A stretch of DNA of 64,000 bases, from the NCBI GenBank assembly GCA_021647705.1, contig JAKIUF010000018.1:1-64000 (forward strand), read 5' to 3'. Below the pieces are notes generated by a model, which did no database searches, was not told where the DNA came from, and was given only the letters and a program-made list of their open reading frames with translations. The position numbers were made by a program, and so were the translations under genes. Of the stretch, positions 1 through 11,571 are shown in pieces (the stretch's first letter is position 1; the number at the start of each line of letters is the position of its first letter). Source of the DNA: Gammaproteobacteria bacterium (GTDB taxonomy: Bacteria > Pseudomonadota > Gammaproteobacteria > SZUA-152).

Positions 1-1
1 G

Positions 2-130
2 GCGAACACATTGCCAAATGCTCACTACGATGAACAGACCATTTTATTGCAAATGGAACACCGGCACCGGAAAAGACGAGCGGCGACAGAATCTGCTTTA
101 CGAAAACAAAATCGACAGCGAAGAAAATAG
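2..130 (+). CDS. possible 3' end of a truncated CDS
   Basis: An open frame enters from the left edge and stops at the TAG at 128-130. It gives 42 residues with a strongly basic tail (HRHRKRRAATES, then KQNRQRRK). I do not recognise it. A second frame (3-152) is also open, so which one is coding, if either, cannot be settled from so short a piece. It would be convergent with the next gene. Confidence 0.15.
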   Translation, partial: ANTLPNAHYDEQTILLQMEHRHRKRRAATESALRKQNRQRRK

Positions 131-136
131 CACACA

Positions 137-601
137 CTACCTAAATGATTGAAATTTAATAAAATGAATGTGACAAAGTAGAATTAATGCATTGAGTTTT
201 TCTTCTTTTATCAATAAGGAACATTGAAGTGACTTGCTTCCCTGTTTTAATAAAATTAAATCCGCATTAAACGTCAAGCGCATATTGTTTACTTTTATAT
301 TAAATAGGTCGATGCTCGAAAGGTCTTTTATAAAGTCATACATTACATTGTTTTCATCAGGTAATGCACAAATTTGCATCTGATCATTAACCATGTATGA
401 AACAGGCGTCAATAATTCAACATGTAAACACGGGTGTTTAGATTCAGAGCTGAAACGCACCCATCGTAGCAACTGATTTCCTACATGACTTATTCCTAGT
501 TCGCGAGCATGTGGGCTAACAAAATATTCATCATTTTTAGCTATAATTTTATCAGCAAATAACAGAGAAAATATCAAACTCAAGAGAATGGCAGGCTTCA
601 T
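137..601 (-). CDS. hypothetical secreted protein
   Basis: This encodes 154 residues, not recognised. The N-terminus (MKPAILLSLIFSLLFA, then DKIIAKND) looks like a Sec signal peptide with cleavage after residue 16-20, so the product is probably periplasmic. The mature part has three scattered cysteines and no motif I can name. The gene is AT-rich compared with gltBD and stands alone, which suggests acquired DNA. Confidence 0.5.
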   Translation of the reverse strand: MKPAILLSLIFSLLFADKIIAKNDEYFVSPHARELGISHVGNQLLRWVRFSSESKHPCLHVELLTPVSYMVNDQMQICALPDENNVMYDFIKDLSSIDLFNIKVNNMRLTFNADLILLKQGSKSLQCSLLIKEEKLNALILLCHIHFIKFQSFR

Positions 602-919
602 GTTATACCTTTTTTATTTCGCATCAATTTAATTAGGAGATTTTGCCAAATAGGTAATACGTTGTTTCCTTCTTAACTCAGGTGCTCCCCTTCTTACTCT
701 TCGGTCTTCCATATCAAGTAACCATCACGGGGTTTATTGGCAGACTTGTAGTCAACGCTGCAAAATCACCAAAAAGCCAGTCAGCTCTAAATGCGCCACG
801 GAAAGGCTTGGTCTCAGTTTTTTAAAACGGTATGCGATAATTTTTTACGTGCTTGAGTGAGGGTTGATTTTGTGACGGCTTGAGGAGGCGGATTACCTAA
901 ATTTACCGCAGTAAAATTA
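602..919. other. intergenic region without recognisable gene
   Basis: No convincing coding frame, RNA gene or repeat seen. A short minus-strand frame around 705-770 ends in a peptide with RDGYLIWKTEE before a stop, and may be the tail of a decayed gene. Confidence 0.3.
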
Positions 920-1582
920 TTATACTTTTAATTTTGCCAGATGAAAATGAGTCAGTTGCTCAACTGAGAGGTCGCCCCAATTATCGCCCACTATAACCCT
1001 AGGGCGCTGCTCGTCAGTTTCAATTGATTCCGCGCCACCAGCTTTCAATGCCTTAACTAGATTGTCTCTGGGTATTTTCGGATTATTGTTATGGCTAAAC
1101 ACATGGAGATTTAATTGATGCGAAACCCCTAATTGCTTTGCGGCACCAATTAATGCTTCACATACTTTGGTGTACAGACCTATGTTGGCACGAATCAAAG
1201 CTTCATTTGCCAGTTTATTTTTGAGTTCAGTATTTAAGTTTTTCGTATAAATATCTCGTAAAAAAACAGATGGCTTAACTTTGTAGTAGAGCGAAGCAAT
1301 ATTTACAGCGGCCACTATATCTTGTGTTTGCGTTGCATTAATGCCAAAGACCCATACTTCGCTATCAATAATGGAGGCGTCTTTAGTAACAGCTGCATTT
1401 CGACCTTTAAATGGCGAAAGCCCGACATGAGGATTGCGTCCTTTCCATTCCGCAAGGCTATGAAAAGCGGTACGCAATACATGTGTTCTAATTATTCGCT
1501 GTTTGCCAAAAACAAAATTAACATCCGTCTTGAATCCGTACTGGCCCTCGGCCAAACTGGTGGCACCACTTTGAACTGTCAT
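920..1582 (-). CDS. hypothetical protein, second gene of a pair
   Basis: 220 residues from ATG 1582 (MTVQSGATSLAEGQYG). That start is chosen because AGGA lies about 9 bases upstream and because the longer reading from 1663 would overlap the preceding gene by 65 bases. No signal peptide, membrane segment or known motif is visible; the protein looks soluble, with alpha-helical stretches around residues 100-160. It lies 16 bases after the stop of the 1599-1997 gene, so the two are very likely cotranscribed and may act together. Function unknown. Confidence 0.5.
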   Translation of the reverse strand: MTVQSGATSLAEGQYGFKTDVNFVFGKQRIIRTHVLRTAFHSLAEWKGRNPHVGLSPFKGRNAAVTKDASIIDSEVWVFGINATQTQDIVAAVNIASLYYKVKPSVFLRDIYTKNLNTELKNKLANEALIRANIGLYTKVCEALIGAAKQLGVSHQLNLHVFSHNNNPKIPRDNLVKALKAGGAESIETDEQRPRVIVGDNWGDLSVEQLTHFHLAKLKV

Positions 1583-1598
1583 CGTTGCATTTCCTGAG

Positions 1599-1997
1599 TT
1601 ACTCTCCCTTTTCTTCATAGCCAGATTCAATAATACTGTGGTGATAAGTTTGAAGCTCTTCAATTTCCTCAGAACGAAAACTGCTGAACACTATTTCACT
1701 TGATTGCTTGGCTTTCGTTGCCAGTGCATTAACATCATTAAGCCCATTGCTATTCATTTTCCACTCGCCATTTTTATATCGAACCAACATTGAAATATCT
1801 GTCAATTCCAAATGATTTTCCTCAAGTGAACATCTCACCATTTCTGTAATATCACCCAAAACAGCTAATTTATCGGATGTTGTTTCTATTGGTATATAAA
1901 TATCGGCAAAGTAAAATTCACAGCCATCGAAATCTATACGGCAACCTTCAAGCGGTTTACTTTTGGTAAATGCGATCCAAACGTCTTTACTTGACAT
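1599..1997 (-). CDS. hypothetical small cytosolic protein, first gene of a pair
   Basis: 132 residues starting MSSKDVWIAFTKSK. It is acidic, with no signal peptide or membrane segment. The middle reads like alternating beta strands (CRIDFDGCEFYFADIYIPIE) followed by helices. I do not recognise the family. The size, acidity and tight pairing with the downstream gene would suit an immunity- or chaperone-type partner, but this is only inference from layout. Confidence 0.5.
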   Translation of the reverse strand: MSSKDVWIAFTKSKPLEGCRIDFDGCEFYFADIYIPIETTSDKLAVLGDITEMVRCSLEENHLELTDISMLVRYKNGEWKMNSNGLNDVNALATKAKQSSEIVFSSFRSEEIEELQTYHHSIIESGYEEKGE

Positions 1998-2324
1998 GCT
2001 TCACTCTCTAATTGTGAAAATTAAAATCCACTAAATTTATGATGGCATATATGCCTATGGTATTTGCGACTCAGGTGTTCGGTGTGCATCATCTTCATTT
2101 CATGACACCGGCAATAGGCGCTTTAGACGAGGCGAAATGATGACTGTAGAACATCATATGTTAGAAGCATAGTCGAGTACGACGATTCCATACGCCATAC
2201 CCCTGACTTTGCGTGTGACACAATAATTGCTTGAATACTCGCCAAAACCCGCTATTACACCGACTGCACACTTTCACCTCAGCGGTTTTCAATAAAGCCT
2301 CGTAAACACTGACTTTTCACCACA
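1998..2324. other. upstream region of the gltBD operon, no gene seen
   Basis: No coding frame, RNA or repeat that I can support. It separates the minus-strand hypothetical pair from the plus-strand glutamate synthase operon; the pair's promoter must lie here. Confidence 0.3.
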
Positions 2325-2353
2325 TTGAACCCAATCCGGCTCGCCGGTATAAT
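2325..2353 (+). promoter_or_regulatory. sigma70-type promoter upstream of gltB
   Basis: TTGAAC (2325-2330), a 17-base spacer and a perfect TATAAT (2348-2353). It lies 126 bases before the gltB start, leaving a leader long enough for regulation. This is the best-formed promoter I see in the window. Confidence 0.7.
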
Positions 2354-2479
2354 GCTGGGCCATTTTGTCTGTGGAAAAGCATTGGTTATGTGTTGAAAAC
2401 AGCGTTATCTAATTGGTTGTAAAAGCAATAATGCGTTCCCCCTCAAATTTGAACAAACGACCCAGGTTGTGACTGCCTA

Positions 2480-5400
2480 GTGAAAAACAGTGTGAAAAAG
2501 ATACTTAATCAGCCGCCCAGTGTGCAGAGCCTCTACCGTCCCGGTTTTGAAAAAGACAATTGTGGCTTTGGTCTCATCGCGCAAATGGACAACCAGCCCA
2601 GCCATTGGCTGGTGCAAACGGCCATTGGAGCCCTGGCTCGTCTGACCCATCGCGGTGCGGTAGCTGCTGATGGTAAAACCGGTGATGGTTGCGGCCTGTT
2701 GATGAAGAAGCCCGATGGGTTTCTGCGCCTGTGTGCCAATGAGCTGGGGTTTGCCTTGGCCGATAACTATGCCGTGGGCATGGTGTTTCTCAATACCGAT
2801 ACTGCTCTTGCCAATGTGGCTCGCGAGCAACTGGAAACCGAGCTGCGTACTGAAGGTCTGGGAGTACTGGGCTGGCGCACTGTGCCGACTGATATCGCGG
2901 CCTGTGGTGACGAAGCCCTGGCCTCATTGCCCGTCATCGAGCAGATTTTTGTGAACGCTCCAGCCGACATGGATACGGTGAGTTTTGAACAACATCTATA
3001 TATTGCCCGCCGCCGTTGCGAAAAGGCTATCGAACCCAATGATGACGTATTTTACATTCCCAGCTTGTCATCGAGGGTAATCTCCTACAAAGGTCTGGTA
3101 ATGCCCGAGCACCTGCCGGAGTTTTACACGGACCTGGAAGATGAGCGCATGGAAACGGCCATTGCCGTGTTTCATCAGCGTTTTTCCACCAATACCTGGC
3201 CACAGTGGCGATTGGCTCAGCCGTTCCGTTATCTTGCTCACAATGGTGAAATCAATACGATACAGGGCAATCGCAACTGGTCTGTTGCCCGTGGCCACAA
3301 ATTTGAAACCCCGGCCATTCCTATGGCCGATGTACGTCCGCTGGTATCCGCGTCCGGCTCGGACTCCAATTCCATGGACAATATGCTGGAAGCGCTGTTA
3401 GCGGGTGGTATGGATATTTTCCGCGCCATGCGTCTTCTGGTGCCGCCCGCTTGGCAGAACGTGACCAATATGGATGCTGATCTGCGTGCTTTTTACGAAT
3501 ACAACTCCATGCATATGGAGCCCTGGGATGGTCCCGCAGGCATTGTAATGACTGATGGCCGGTATGCCGCGTGCTCGACTGATCGTAATGGTTTGCGTCC
3601 CGCACGCTGGGTTATCACTAAAGATCGTCACATTACTTTGGCTTCGGAAATTGGTGTTTATGATTACAAGCCGGAAGATGTCGTGGCCAAGGGGCGCTTA
3701 AAGCCCGGCCAGATGCTTGCGGCCGATACAGAAACCGGCGAGTTGTTGTTGCCGGAAGATGTCAACGCTCACCTCAAAAATGCGCAAACCTACAAACAGT
3801 GGCTCGCTGCCGGTGCCCGGCATATCACCACCGCGCTGGACGGTGAAATCTGTGGCCTGCCTATGGACAGCAAGGCGCTGGATATTTATCAGAAGCTGTT
3901 TCAGGTGAGTTTCGAGGAGCGGGATCAGGTGTTGCGGGTGCTGGCCGAGGCTGGCCAGGAAGCTATTGGTTCCATGGGTGATGACACGCCCATGCCTGTG
4001 TTGTCACAAAAAATACGTTCGTTATACGACTATTTCCGCCAACAATTTGCCCAGGTGACCAATCCACCGATTGATCCCATTCGTGAACAGATCGTCATGT
4101 CGCTGGAAACCTGTTTTGGCCGCGAAATGAACATGTTTGAAGAGTCAGCCGAACATGCCAAACGCCTGCTGATGAATTCACCGGTGTTATCCACTACCAA
4201 GTTTGACCAGTTGATCGGGCTGGATGACAGCAGCTATGCCAGCACACGTATTGATCTGCATTACGATGCTGACAGCGATTTGCAAGCCGCTATCATGCGT
4301 ATTACCGATCAGGCGGTGGCCGCGGTTAAAGATGGCAAGGTGCTGCTGGTTTTATCGGATCGCAATATCGCCTCCAACCGTGTACCAGTACATGCGTTGC
4401 TGGCCACGGGGGCTGTGCATCATCGCCTGATTCGTGAAGGTCTGCGTTGTGATGCCAATATCATCGTGGAAACCGGTACGGCGCGTGATCCCCATCACAT
4501 GGCCGCACTCATCGGCTATGGTGCGACTGCCGTGTACCCGTATCTGGCCTACGCCTGTATTCAGGATATGCAACGTACCGGCGAAATTCCCGATGCCGAT
4601 TGTGTCAACCTCATGCACCAGTACCGCAAAGGCATCAACAAGGGGCTGTTTAAAGTCATCTCGAAGATGGGGATTTCCACAATCTCCAGTTATCGCGGTG
4701 CGCAACTGTTTGAGTCCGTCGGCCTGCATCAGGACGTGGTGGATCTGTGTTTCACTGGCACCACCAATCGCCTGCAAGGCACTCATTTTGAAGACCTTGA
4801 TTTTGATCAGCGCGCCCTGAGCAAGCTGGCTTGGAACAACCGTAAAGATATTGAACAGGGCGGCCTGCTCAAATTTGTTCACGGCGGTGAAGAACATGCT
4901 TACAATCCGGATGTCGTGCAGGCTTTGCAGCGTGCGGTCAAAACCGGCGATGAAAAGGCTTATCGGGAATACGCCACTCTAGTTAATGAGCGCCCGACGC
5001 TGGCGTTGCGCGATCTGTTGAAGTTGCGCACGGATGTGAAATCGATCTCCATTGATGAAGTGGAGCCCATGTCCGACATCGTCAAACGGTTTGATTCGGC
5101 TGCCATGTCATTGGGAGCCTTGTCTCCCGAAGCGCACGAAACTCTGGCCATGGCCATGAACCGTCTCGGTGCGCGTTCCAATTCCGGTGAAGGCGGCGAA
5201 GATCCTAAACGTTACGGTACCGACAAACGTTCCAAAATCAAACAGGTGGCCTCTGGTCGTTTCGGCGTTACACCGGCCTATCTGCGTTCTGCCGAAGTCA
5301 TGCAGATCAAAGTGGCTCAGGGTGCCAAACCCGGTGAGGGCGGACAATTGCCCGGCCAAAAGGTCAACGAACTCATTGCCGAATTGCGTTACTGTAAACC

Positions 5401-6967
5401 CGGCGTGTCGCTGATTTCCCCGCCACCGCATCACGATATCTATTCTATCGAGGATCTGTCCCAGCTGATTTTCGATCTCAAACAGGTCAACCCGGATGGC
5501 CTGGTTTCCGTCAAACTGGTGGCCGAAGCGGGCGTGGGCACTATTGCGGCCGGTGTCGCAAAAGCCTATGCCGACCTGATCACTATTTCCGGTTACGACG
5601 GCGGCACCGCAGCCAGCCCTCTGGCCTCGGTAAAATACGCAGGCAGCCCGTGGGAGCTGGGCCTCACCGAAACCCACCAGATTTTGCGCGCCAATAATTT
5701 ACGCGGCAAAATTCGCCTGCAAACAGACGGCGGCCTCAAAACCGGCCTGGATGTTGTAAAAGCAGCCATTCTTGGAGCGGAAAGCTTCGGCTTTGGTACC
5801 GGCCCCATGGTGGCTATGGGCTGCAAGTTCTTGCGCATCTGTCATTTGAACAACTGTGCCACTGGTGTGGCAACGCAAAACAACGTGTTGCGCTCAAAAT
5901 ATTTCATTGGTGAAGTGGAAATGGTGACTCACTACTTCCGTTTCATCACCGAAGAAGCACGCGAAATCATGGCCAGCCTGGGAGTGCGCAAACTGCAAGA
6001 CCTCATTGGCCGTACCGACCTGCTGGAAGCCATCGAAGGCACAACCAGTAAACAGCGCCGTCTGGATTTATCCCCCATTCTGTCTGATGGTGGCGTCGCA
6101 GAGGACAAACCGCAATATTGCATTTCACCGAAGAACGAGCCCTTCGACAAGGGTGAACTGGCGGAACAAATGGTCGCCGATGCCTTGTCCGCGATTGAAA
6201 ACAAAACCGGTGGTGAATTCACTTATACCGTAAGAAATACTGACCGCTCCATCGGTGCGCGCCTGTCGGGTGAAATTGCTGTACGTCATGGCAATCTGGG
6301 CATGGATAAAAACCCCATTCAACTCAAACTCACGGGCTCTGCCGGGCAAAGTTTCGGAGTATGGAATGCCGGTGGATTGCAAATGCACCTCGAAGGTGAC
6401 GCCAATGATTATGTTGGCAAAGGCATGGCAGGCGGCAAGTTGGTGATCCACCCACCTGGCGGCAGCAACTTTGAATCCCACAAAACCACGATCATTGGCA
6501 ACACCTGTCTGTACGGAGCCACTGGCGGCAAACTGTTTGCCGCAGGTTTGGCGGGTGAGCGTTTTGCGGTGCGTAACTCCGGTGCCCATACGGTGGTGGA
6601 AGGTATTGGTGACCACGGCTGTGAATACATGACCGGCGGTTTTGTCACCGTGCTTGGTCCTACCGGCGTCAACTTCGGCGCGGGCATGACCGGTGGATTT
6701 GCCTATGTGCTGGATCAGGACAATCAGTTTGTTGATAACTACAACCATGAACTTATTGAAATCCACCGTGTGAACACCGAAGACATGGACTCCCACGCCA
6801 AACACCTGCGTGACACGATTCAGGAATTCGTTGACGAAACCGGCAGCGAATGGGGACAACATATCCTGGATAACTTTGCTGATATGGTTGGCAAATTCTG
6901 GTTAGTCAAACCCAAGGCGGCAGCATTGACCTCATTGATTGATGACCTGCAACGTCGGGCAGCCTGA
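2480..6967 (+). CDS. gltB: glutamate synthase (NADPH) large subunit
   Basis: 1495 residues, the usual GltB length. The enzyme makes two glutamates from glutamine and 2-oxoglutarate, together with GltD, in the cytosol. The glutaminase nucleophile is the Cys in NCGFG (residue 28), so about 27 residues should be removed on maturation. The FMN-binding synthase domain contains [11 protein letters not shown] and [12 protein letters not shown], and the 3Fe-4S ligands are Cys1115, Cys1121 and Cys1126 (CHLNNCATG). The C-terminus is the glycine-rich GXGXG beta-helix domain from about residue 1290. The start used is GTG at 2480; another in-frame GTG follows at 2492, and neither has a strong ribosome site. 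gltD follows, with a large hairpin between. Confidence 0.97.
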   Translation: MKNSVKKILNQPPSVQSLYRPGFEKDNCGFGLIAQMDNQPSHWLVQTAIGALARLTHRGAVAADGKTGDGCGLLMKKPDGFLRLCANELGFALADNYAVGMVFLNTDTALANVAREQLETELRTEGLGVLGWRTVPTDIAACGDEALASLPVIEQIFVNAPADMDTVSFEQHLYIARRRCEKAIEPNDDVFYIPSLSSRVISYKGLVMPEHLPEFYTDLEDERMETAIAVFHQRFSTNTWPQWRLAQPFRYLAHNGEINTIQGNRNWSVARGHKFETPAIPMADVRPLVSASGSDSNSMDNMLEALLAGGMDIFRAMRLLVPPAWQNVTNMDADLRAFYEYNSMHMEPWDGPAGIVMTDGRYAACSTDRNGLRPARWVITKDRHITLASEIGVYDYKPEDVVAKGRLKPGQMLAADTETGELLLPEDVNAHLKNAQTYKQWLAAGARHITTALDGEICGLPMDSKALDIYQKLFQVSFEERDQVLRVLAEAGQEAIGSMGDDTPMPVLSQKIRSLYDYFRQQFAQVTNPPIDPIREQIVMSLETCFGREMNMFEESAEHAKRLLMNSPVLSTTKFDQLIGLDDSSYASTRIDLHYDADSDLQAAIMRITDQAVAAVKDGKVLLVLSDRNIASNRVPVHALLATGAVHHRLIREGLRCDANIIVETGTARDPHHMAALIGYGATAVYPYLAYACIQDMQRTGEIPDADCVNLMHQYRKGINKGLFKVISKMGISTISSYRGAQLFESVGLHQDVVDLCFTGTTNRLQGTHFEDLDFDQRALSKLAWNNRKDIEQGGLLKFVHGGEEHAYNPDVVQALQRAVKTGDEKAYREYATLVNERPTLALRDLLKLRTDVKSISIDEVEPMSDIVKRFDSAAMSLGALSPEAHETLAMAMNRLGARSNSGEGGEDPKRYGTDKRSKIKQVASGRFGVTPAYLRSAEVMQIKVAQGAKPGEGGQLPGQKVNELIAELRYCKPGVSLISPPPHHDIYSIEDLSQLIFDLKQVNPDGLVSVKLVAEAGVGTIAAGVAKAYADLITISGYDGGTAASPLASVKYAGSPWELGLTETHQILRANNLRGKIRLQTDGGLKTGLDVVKAAILGAESFGFGTGPMVAMGCKFLRICHLNNCATGVATQNNVLRSKYFIGEVEMVTHYFRFITEEAREIMASLGVRKLQDLIGRTDLLEAIEGTTSKQRRLDLSPILSDGGVAEDKPQYCISPKNEPFDKGELAEQMVADALSAIENKTGGEFTYTVRNTDRSIGARLSGEIAVRHGNLGMDKNPIQLKLTGSAGQSFGVWNAGGLQMHLEGDANDYVGKGMAGGKLVIHPPGGSNFESHKTTIIGNTCLYGATGGKLFAAGLAGERFAVRNSGAHTVVEGIGDHGCEYMTGGFVTVLGPTGVNFGAGMTGGFAYVLDQDNQFVDNYNHELIEIHRVNTEDMDSHAKHLRDTIQEFVDETGSEWGQHILDNFADMVGKFWLVKPKAAALTSLIDDLQRRAA

Positions 6968-6998
6968 AATATACCTGCGGCGTTTGGGATTTAGAAGG

Positions 6999-7073
6999 CA
7001 GGTTGGGGTGAGCATAGCGAACCTCAACAAATCGATGCACAACGTTGGGGTTCGCAAGCTCACCCCAACCTAC
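6999..7073. repeat. long imperfect hairpin between gltB and gltD
   Basis: Two nested stems: AGGTTGGGGTGAGC pairs with GCTCACCCCAACCT, and inside it GCGAACCTCAAC pairs with GTTGGGGTTCGC with one mismatch. The loop is about 15 bases. Related shorter hairpins lie at 22550-22583, 31588-31619 and 57792-57823, so this is a dispersed repeat. In the gltBD transcript it could shield the gltB end or reduce gltD expression. Confidence 0.8.
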
Positions 7074-7083
7074 AAGAAGTTAA

Positions 7084-8493
<1,410 letters not shown>

Positions 8494-8498
8494 GGAGA

Positions 8499-8590
8499 AA
8501 CGCAGAGATCGCAGAGACACAGAGACACAGAGATTTTTGAAAACCATTTTCTTTTTCTCTGTGCCTCTGTGCCTCTGCGGCCTCTGCGTT
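8499..8590. repeat. CGCAGAGG-type hairpin repeat, copy 1
   Basis: Near-perfect inverted repeat: arms AACGCAGAG..CGCAGAG..CACAGAG and their complements, with a loop around TTTTTGAAAACC. It fills the gap between the gltD stop and the hemE start, ending 13 bases before the hemE ATG. Transcribed, it would form a very stable stem in the hemE leader. It belongs to the same family as the copies at 12375, 28903, 31718, 45444 and 57846. Confidence 0.85.
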
Positions 8591-8603
8591 AAAAACACAA
8601 AAC

Positions 8604-9668
8604 ATGACAACATTAAAAAATGATCGTTTTCTTCGCGCCCTGAACCGTGAACCCGTAGATGTCACCCCCGTGTGGATGATGCGTCAGGCCGGACGCTATC
8701 TGCCCGAATATCGCGCCACCCGGGAGAAAGCCGGGAGTTTTATGGACCTGTGCCGTAATGCCGAACTGGCCTGCGAAGTCACTATCCAGCCACTGGAACG
8801 TTATCCACTGGATGCCGCCATTCTGTTCTCCGACATCCTCACCATTCCTGATGCCATGGGGCTTGGCCTGAGCTTTAACACCGGCCACGGCCCACAGTTT
8901 GCGAACCCCGTGCGCAGTGCCGCTGATGTGAAAAATCTGCCCATTCCTGATCCCGAAGGCGAACTGCAATATGTGATGAATGCCGTACGCACCATCCGCA
9001 AGGAACTCGATGGCCGTGTACCGCTTATCGGCTTCTCCGGCAGCCCGTGGACGCTGGCCACCTACATGGTGGAAGGCGGCGGCACCAAAGAATACGGCCA
9101 TATCAAAGGCATGCTGTTTGACCAGCCTGACACCCTGCATCAACTGCTCGATAAACTGGCAAAGTCCGTTATCTTATACCTCAACGGACAAATCGCCGCA
9201 GGCGCACAAGCCGTGCAGATTTTTGATACCTGGGGCGGTGTACTGACTCCGCGCGATTATCAAGAGTTCTCATTGCGCTACATGCAGCAAATCATCGATG
9301 GCCTCACCCGCGAAGCCGATGGTCGAAAAGTTCCGGTCATTCTCTTCACCAAAGGTGGCGGACAATGGCTGGACAAAATGGCGGCCACGGGTGCTGATTG
9401 TCTCGGCGTGGACTGGACCATCGACCTCAGTGATGCCCGTAAGCGGGCGGGTGACAACATCGCCCTGCAAGGCAACATGGACCCGTGCATTCTTTATTCC
9501 AATCCTGAACGCATCCGTGAGGAAGTGGGCAGCGTACTGGCCAGTTATGGCAAAGGCAACGGCCATGTGTTCAATCTTGGCCATGGTATTCACCCGAAAA
9601 TTGACCCTGAAAATGTGGGTGCGTTTATTAACGCAGTGCATGAACTGAGTGCGCAATATCATAAATAG
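8604..9668 (+). CDS. hemE: uroporphyrinogen decarboxylase
   Basis: 354 residues, normal for HemE. It decarboxylates uroporphyrinogen III to coproporphyrinogen III in haem synthesis, in the cytosol. Family signatures are visible: [16 protein letters not shown] near the N-terminus, [17 protein letters not shown] around residues 140-155, and GNMDP around residue 290. A Shine-Dalgarno sequence is not evident, because the leader is occupied by a repeat hairpin and then ACACAAAAC. The gltBD-hemE order is common in gammaproteobacteria, so cotranscription is plausible. A good terminator follows. Confidence 0.97.
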   Translation: MTTLKNDRFLRALNREPVDVTPVWMMRQAGRYLPEYRATREKAGSFMDLCRNAELACEVTIQPLERYPLDAAILFSDILTIPDAMGLGLSFNTGHGPQFANPVRSAADVKNLPIPDPEGELQYVMNAVRTIRKELDGRVPLIGFSGSPWTLATYMVEGGGTKEYGHIKGMLFDQPDTLHQLLDKLAKSVILYLNGQIAAGAQAVQIFDTWGGVLTPRDYQEFSLRYMQQIIDGLTREADGRKVPVILFTKGGGQWLDKMAATGADCLGVDWTIDLSDARKRAGDNIALQGNMDPCILYSNPERIREEVGSVLASYGKGNGHVFNLGHGIHPKIDPENVGAFINAVHELSAQYHK

Positions 9669-9742
9669 AGAAACCGGCAGAAAAAACCACCGTGAATAAG
9701 CTGGGTTATACACTGCCCATCGGTGAGTGGTAGTTAACATTA

Positions 9743-9776
9743 AAGGCGCACAGAAATTTTCTTGTGCGCCTTTTTT
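9743..9776 (+). terminator. rho-independent terminator after hemE
   Basis: GGCGCACA pairs with TGTGCGCC, with a short AT-rich loop and a run of six T. It closes the gltBD-hemE transcription unit. Confidence 0.85.
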
Positions 9777-9825
9777 ATGAGTTCTGGTATTGTTCATCAA
9801 TAGTTGATTTAATGAGGATGCTCGC

Positions 9826-10140
9826 ATGATGATATCGAATCTTGAACTGATTCCCGGTAAACGAATCTCCAAACACCTGGGGCTGGTGCAAGGCAGTACT
9901 GTCCGTTCCAAACATGTTGGACGTGACTTTATGGCCGGACTGAAAAATATTTTTGGAGGGGAACTCAAGGGTTATACCGAATTATTACAGGATGCACGCG
10001 AAGAAGCCGTGGCCAGAATGGTCGAACAGGCCAGTTCTATCGGTGCCAATGCGGTACTCAATGTTCGTTTCTCAACATCGTCAATAACATCGGGTGCCGC
10101 TGAGCTTTTTGCCTATGGTAGCGCCGTCGTCATGGAATAA
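9826..10140 (+). CDS. YbjQ/UPF0145 family protein
   Basis: 104 residues, full length for the family (pentameric heavy-metal-binding-like fold; cellular role unknown). Typical features are the N-terminal strand and GLVQGSTVRSKHVGRD, the middle GYTELLQDAREEAVARM and the end GANAVLNVRFSTSS. It is the first gene of a short run with a membrane-anchored paralogue 5 bases downstream and an M48 protease after that, which hints at a shared envelope role. Confidence 0.85.
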   Translation: MMISNLELIPGKRISKHLGLVQGSTVRSKHVGRDFMAGLKNIFGGELKGYTELLQDAREEAVARMVEQASSIGANAVLNVRFSTSSITSGAAELFAYGSAVVME

Positions 10141-10145
10141 ATGTT

Positions 10146-10619
10146 ATGTTGGGTATTATTACATTTCTCGTTTTATTAGCCCTGGGATACGGGTTTGGCC
10201 AGTGGTTTGAACGCAGCCACTATCGTTCTATCCTTGAACGCGAACAAGAACTTAAAGATCTTTTGATCATCCAAAGCAAAATCATTCCGCCCCCTTTCTC
10301 ATCAGGTCATGAAACCTTTCTGGTCGATGGCAGCGTTGTTATTTCTGTGGATTATTTTAAACAGTTCGTGGCCGGGTTGCGTAATTTTGTAGGTGGCCGT
10401 GTCACTCCTTATGAGACATTGCTCGACAGGGCACGCAGAGAAGCCATATTAAGAATGAAGGAAGAAGCCAAGGCATCCGGGGCAGATGTCATACTCAATG
10501 TGAAATATGAAATGTGCTCGATTTACAAAGGGCGGCGCAACAGCATAGGCTCTGTGGAAGCGCTGGCTTATGGCACCGCTTTTTTACCAATAAAAACAAT
10601 GCCCGTCGTGGAGCGCTGA
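10146..10619 (+). CDS. membrane-anchored YbjQ-like protein
   Basis: 157 residues. An N-terminal transmembrane helix (about residues 3-18, IITFLVLLALGYGFGQW) is followed by a short linker and a YbjQ-like domain (about 60-150: YFKQFVAGLRNFVGGRV, GADVILNVKYE). It looks like a duplicate of the preceding gene that gained a membrane anchor. The start ATG is 5 bases after the upstream stop, so the two are translationally linked. Confidence 0.8.
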   Translation: MLGIITFLVLLALGYGFGQWFERSHYRSILEREQELKDLLIIQSKIIPPPFSSGHETFLVDGSVVISVDYFKQFVAGLRNFVGGRVTPYETLLDRARREAILRMKEEAKASGADVILNVKYEMCSIYKGRRNSIGSVEALAYGTAFLPIKTMPVVER

Positions 10620-11509
10620 CTCTGGACATTTCGAATCCACAGCCCTCTGAAGGTATCAACACCACCAAAACTCATCCGCTTAAAGAATTCTTTCTTTTAA
10701 GCGGGGGAGTGTTCGCAGTCATTGCCGTTATTATCGTTGTCTTAAGTTTTCTCGCAGACACTCTCAGCCAATACATTCCCTTTGAGATTGAACGTACTCT
10801 GGTGCGTACAGTGAACATCGACACACCGGCGAGCAATAGCGGACGGGTGCCCGATTACCTGCAATCTCTGGCGAATGACTTACGTCAAAAAATGGATCTG
10901 CCTGAAGACATGGACATTACGGTATCCGTGATCAATAGTGATACCGTCAACGCTTTCGCTACACTCGGTGGCAATGTTGTATTTTTCACCGGCTTGCTGG
11001 ATGTCATACCCAATGAAAACATTCTGGCCATGGTGATGGCGCACGAGATAGCTCACATCAAACTTCGCCACCCTTTGAGGGCTCTGGGGCGTGGTGTCGT
11101 CGTAGGTGTTGCGGTGGCAACAATGGCAGGCGTCGCGGGCAATGACATCGTGGCAAAGCTGATAGGGGATACGAGCCTGTTAACCACCTCGAATTTCAGC
11201 AGAGATCAGGAGAATGCAGCCGATAAACGGGCACTGGACGCTCTGGTGAAACACTATGGCCATGCCAATGGTTCAATACAGTTATTTGAACTGTTCAGTC
11301 AGCAACAGGGAGAGTCCAGCGGTAAAATACCGGAATTTTTTACCACGCACCCTCTGAATCAGAACCGGATTGCCGCTATACAAAAATATGCCCAACAAAA
11401 TAACTGGTCCATAGAGGCTGATACCAATGAAATCCCCAAGTCTGTAAGAGACGAACTCAGTCGGTTGCGTATGGAATTGTTGGATAAAGCAGAACAGGAA
11501 AAATCATAA
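10514..11509 (+). CDS. M48 family membrane metalloprotease
   Basis: 331 residues from ATG 10514. The true start is doubtful: this ATG lies 106 bases inside the previous gene in another frame, and no ATG, GTG or TTG suits the region from 10615 to the membrane segment. A CTG near 10615 is an alternative. One transmembrane helix (FFLLSGGVFAVIAVIIVVL) is followed by a peptidase domain. The zinc ligands are HEIAH (MAHEIAHIKLRH) and the downstream Glu in DQENAADKRAL. Family knowledge points to membrane or envelope protein quality control; the YbjQ genes upstream may be partners. Confidence 0.8.
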   Translation: MLDLQRAAQQHRLCGSAGLWHRFFTNKNNARRGALTLDISNPQPSEGINTTKTHPLKEFFLLSGGVFAVIAVIIVVLSFLADTLSQYIPFEIERTLVRTVNIDTPASNSGRVPDYLQSLANDLRQKMDLPEDMDITVSVINSDTVNAFATLGGNVVFFTGLLDVIPNENILAMVMAHEIAHIKLRHPLRALGRGVVVGVAVATMAGVAGNDIVAKLIGDTSLLTTSNFSRDQENAADKRALDALVKHYGHANGSIQLFELFSQQQGESSGKIPEFFTTHPLNQNRIAAIQKYAQQNNWSIEADTNEIPKSVRDELSRLRMELLDKAEQEKS

Positions 11510-11571
11510 CCCCCTCAGTTTGTATCAGTTTGGTACAATAATCTTTTCACTCAACGGAATATTTCGCCATT

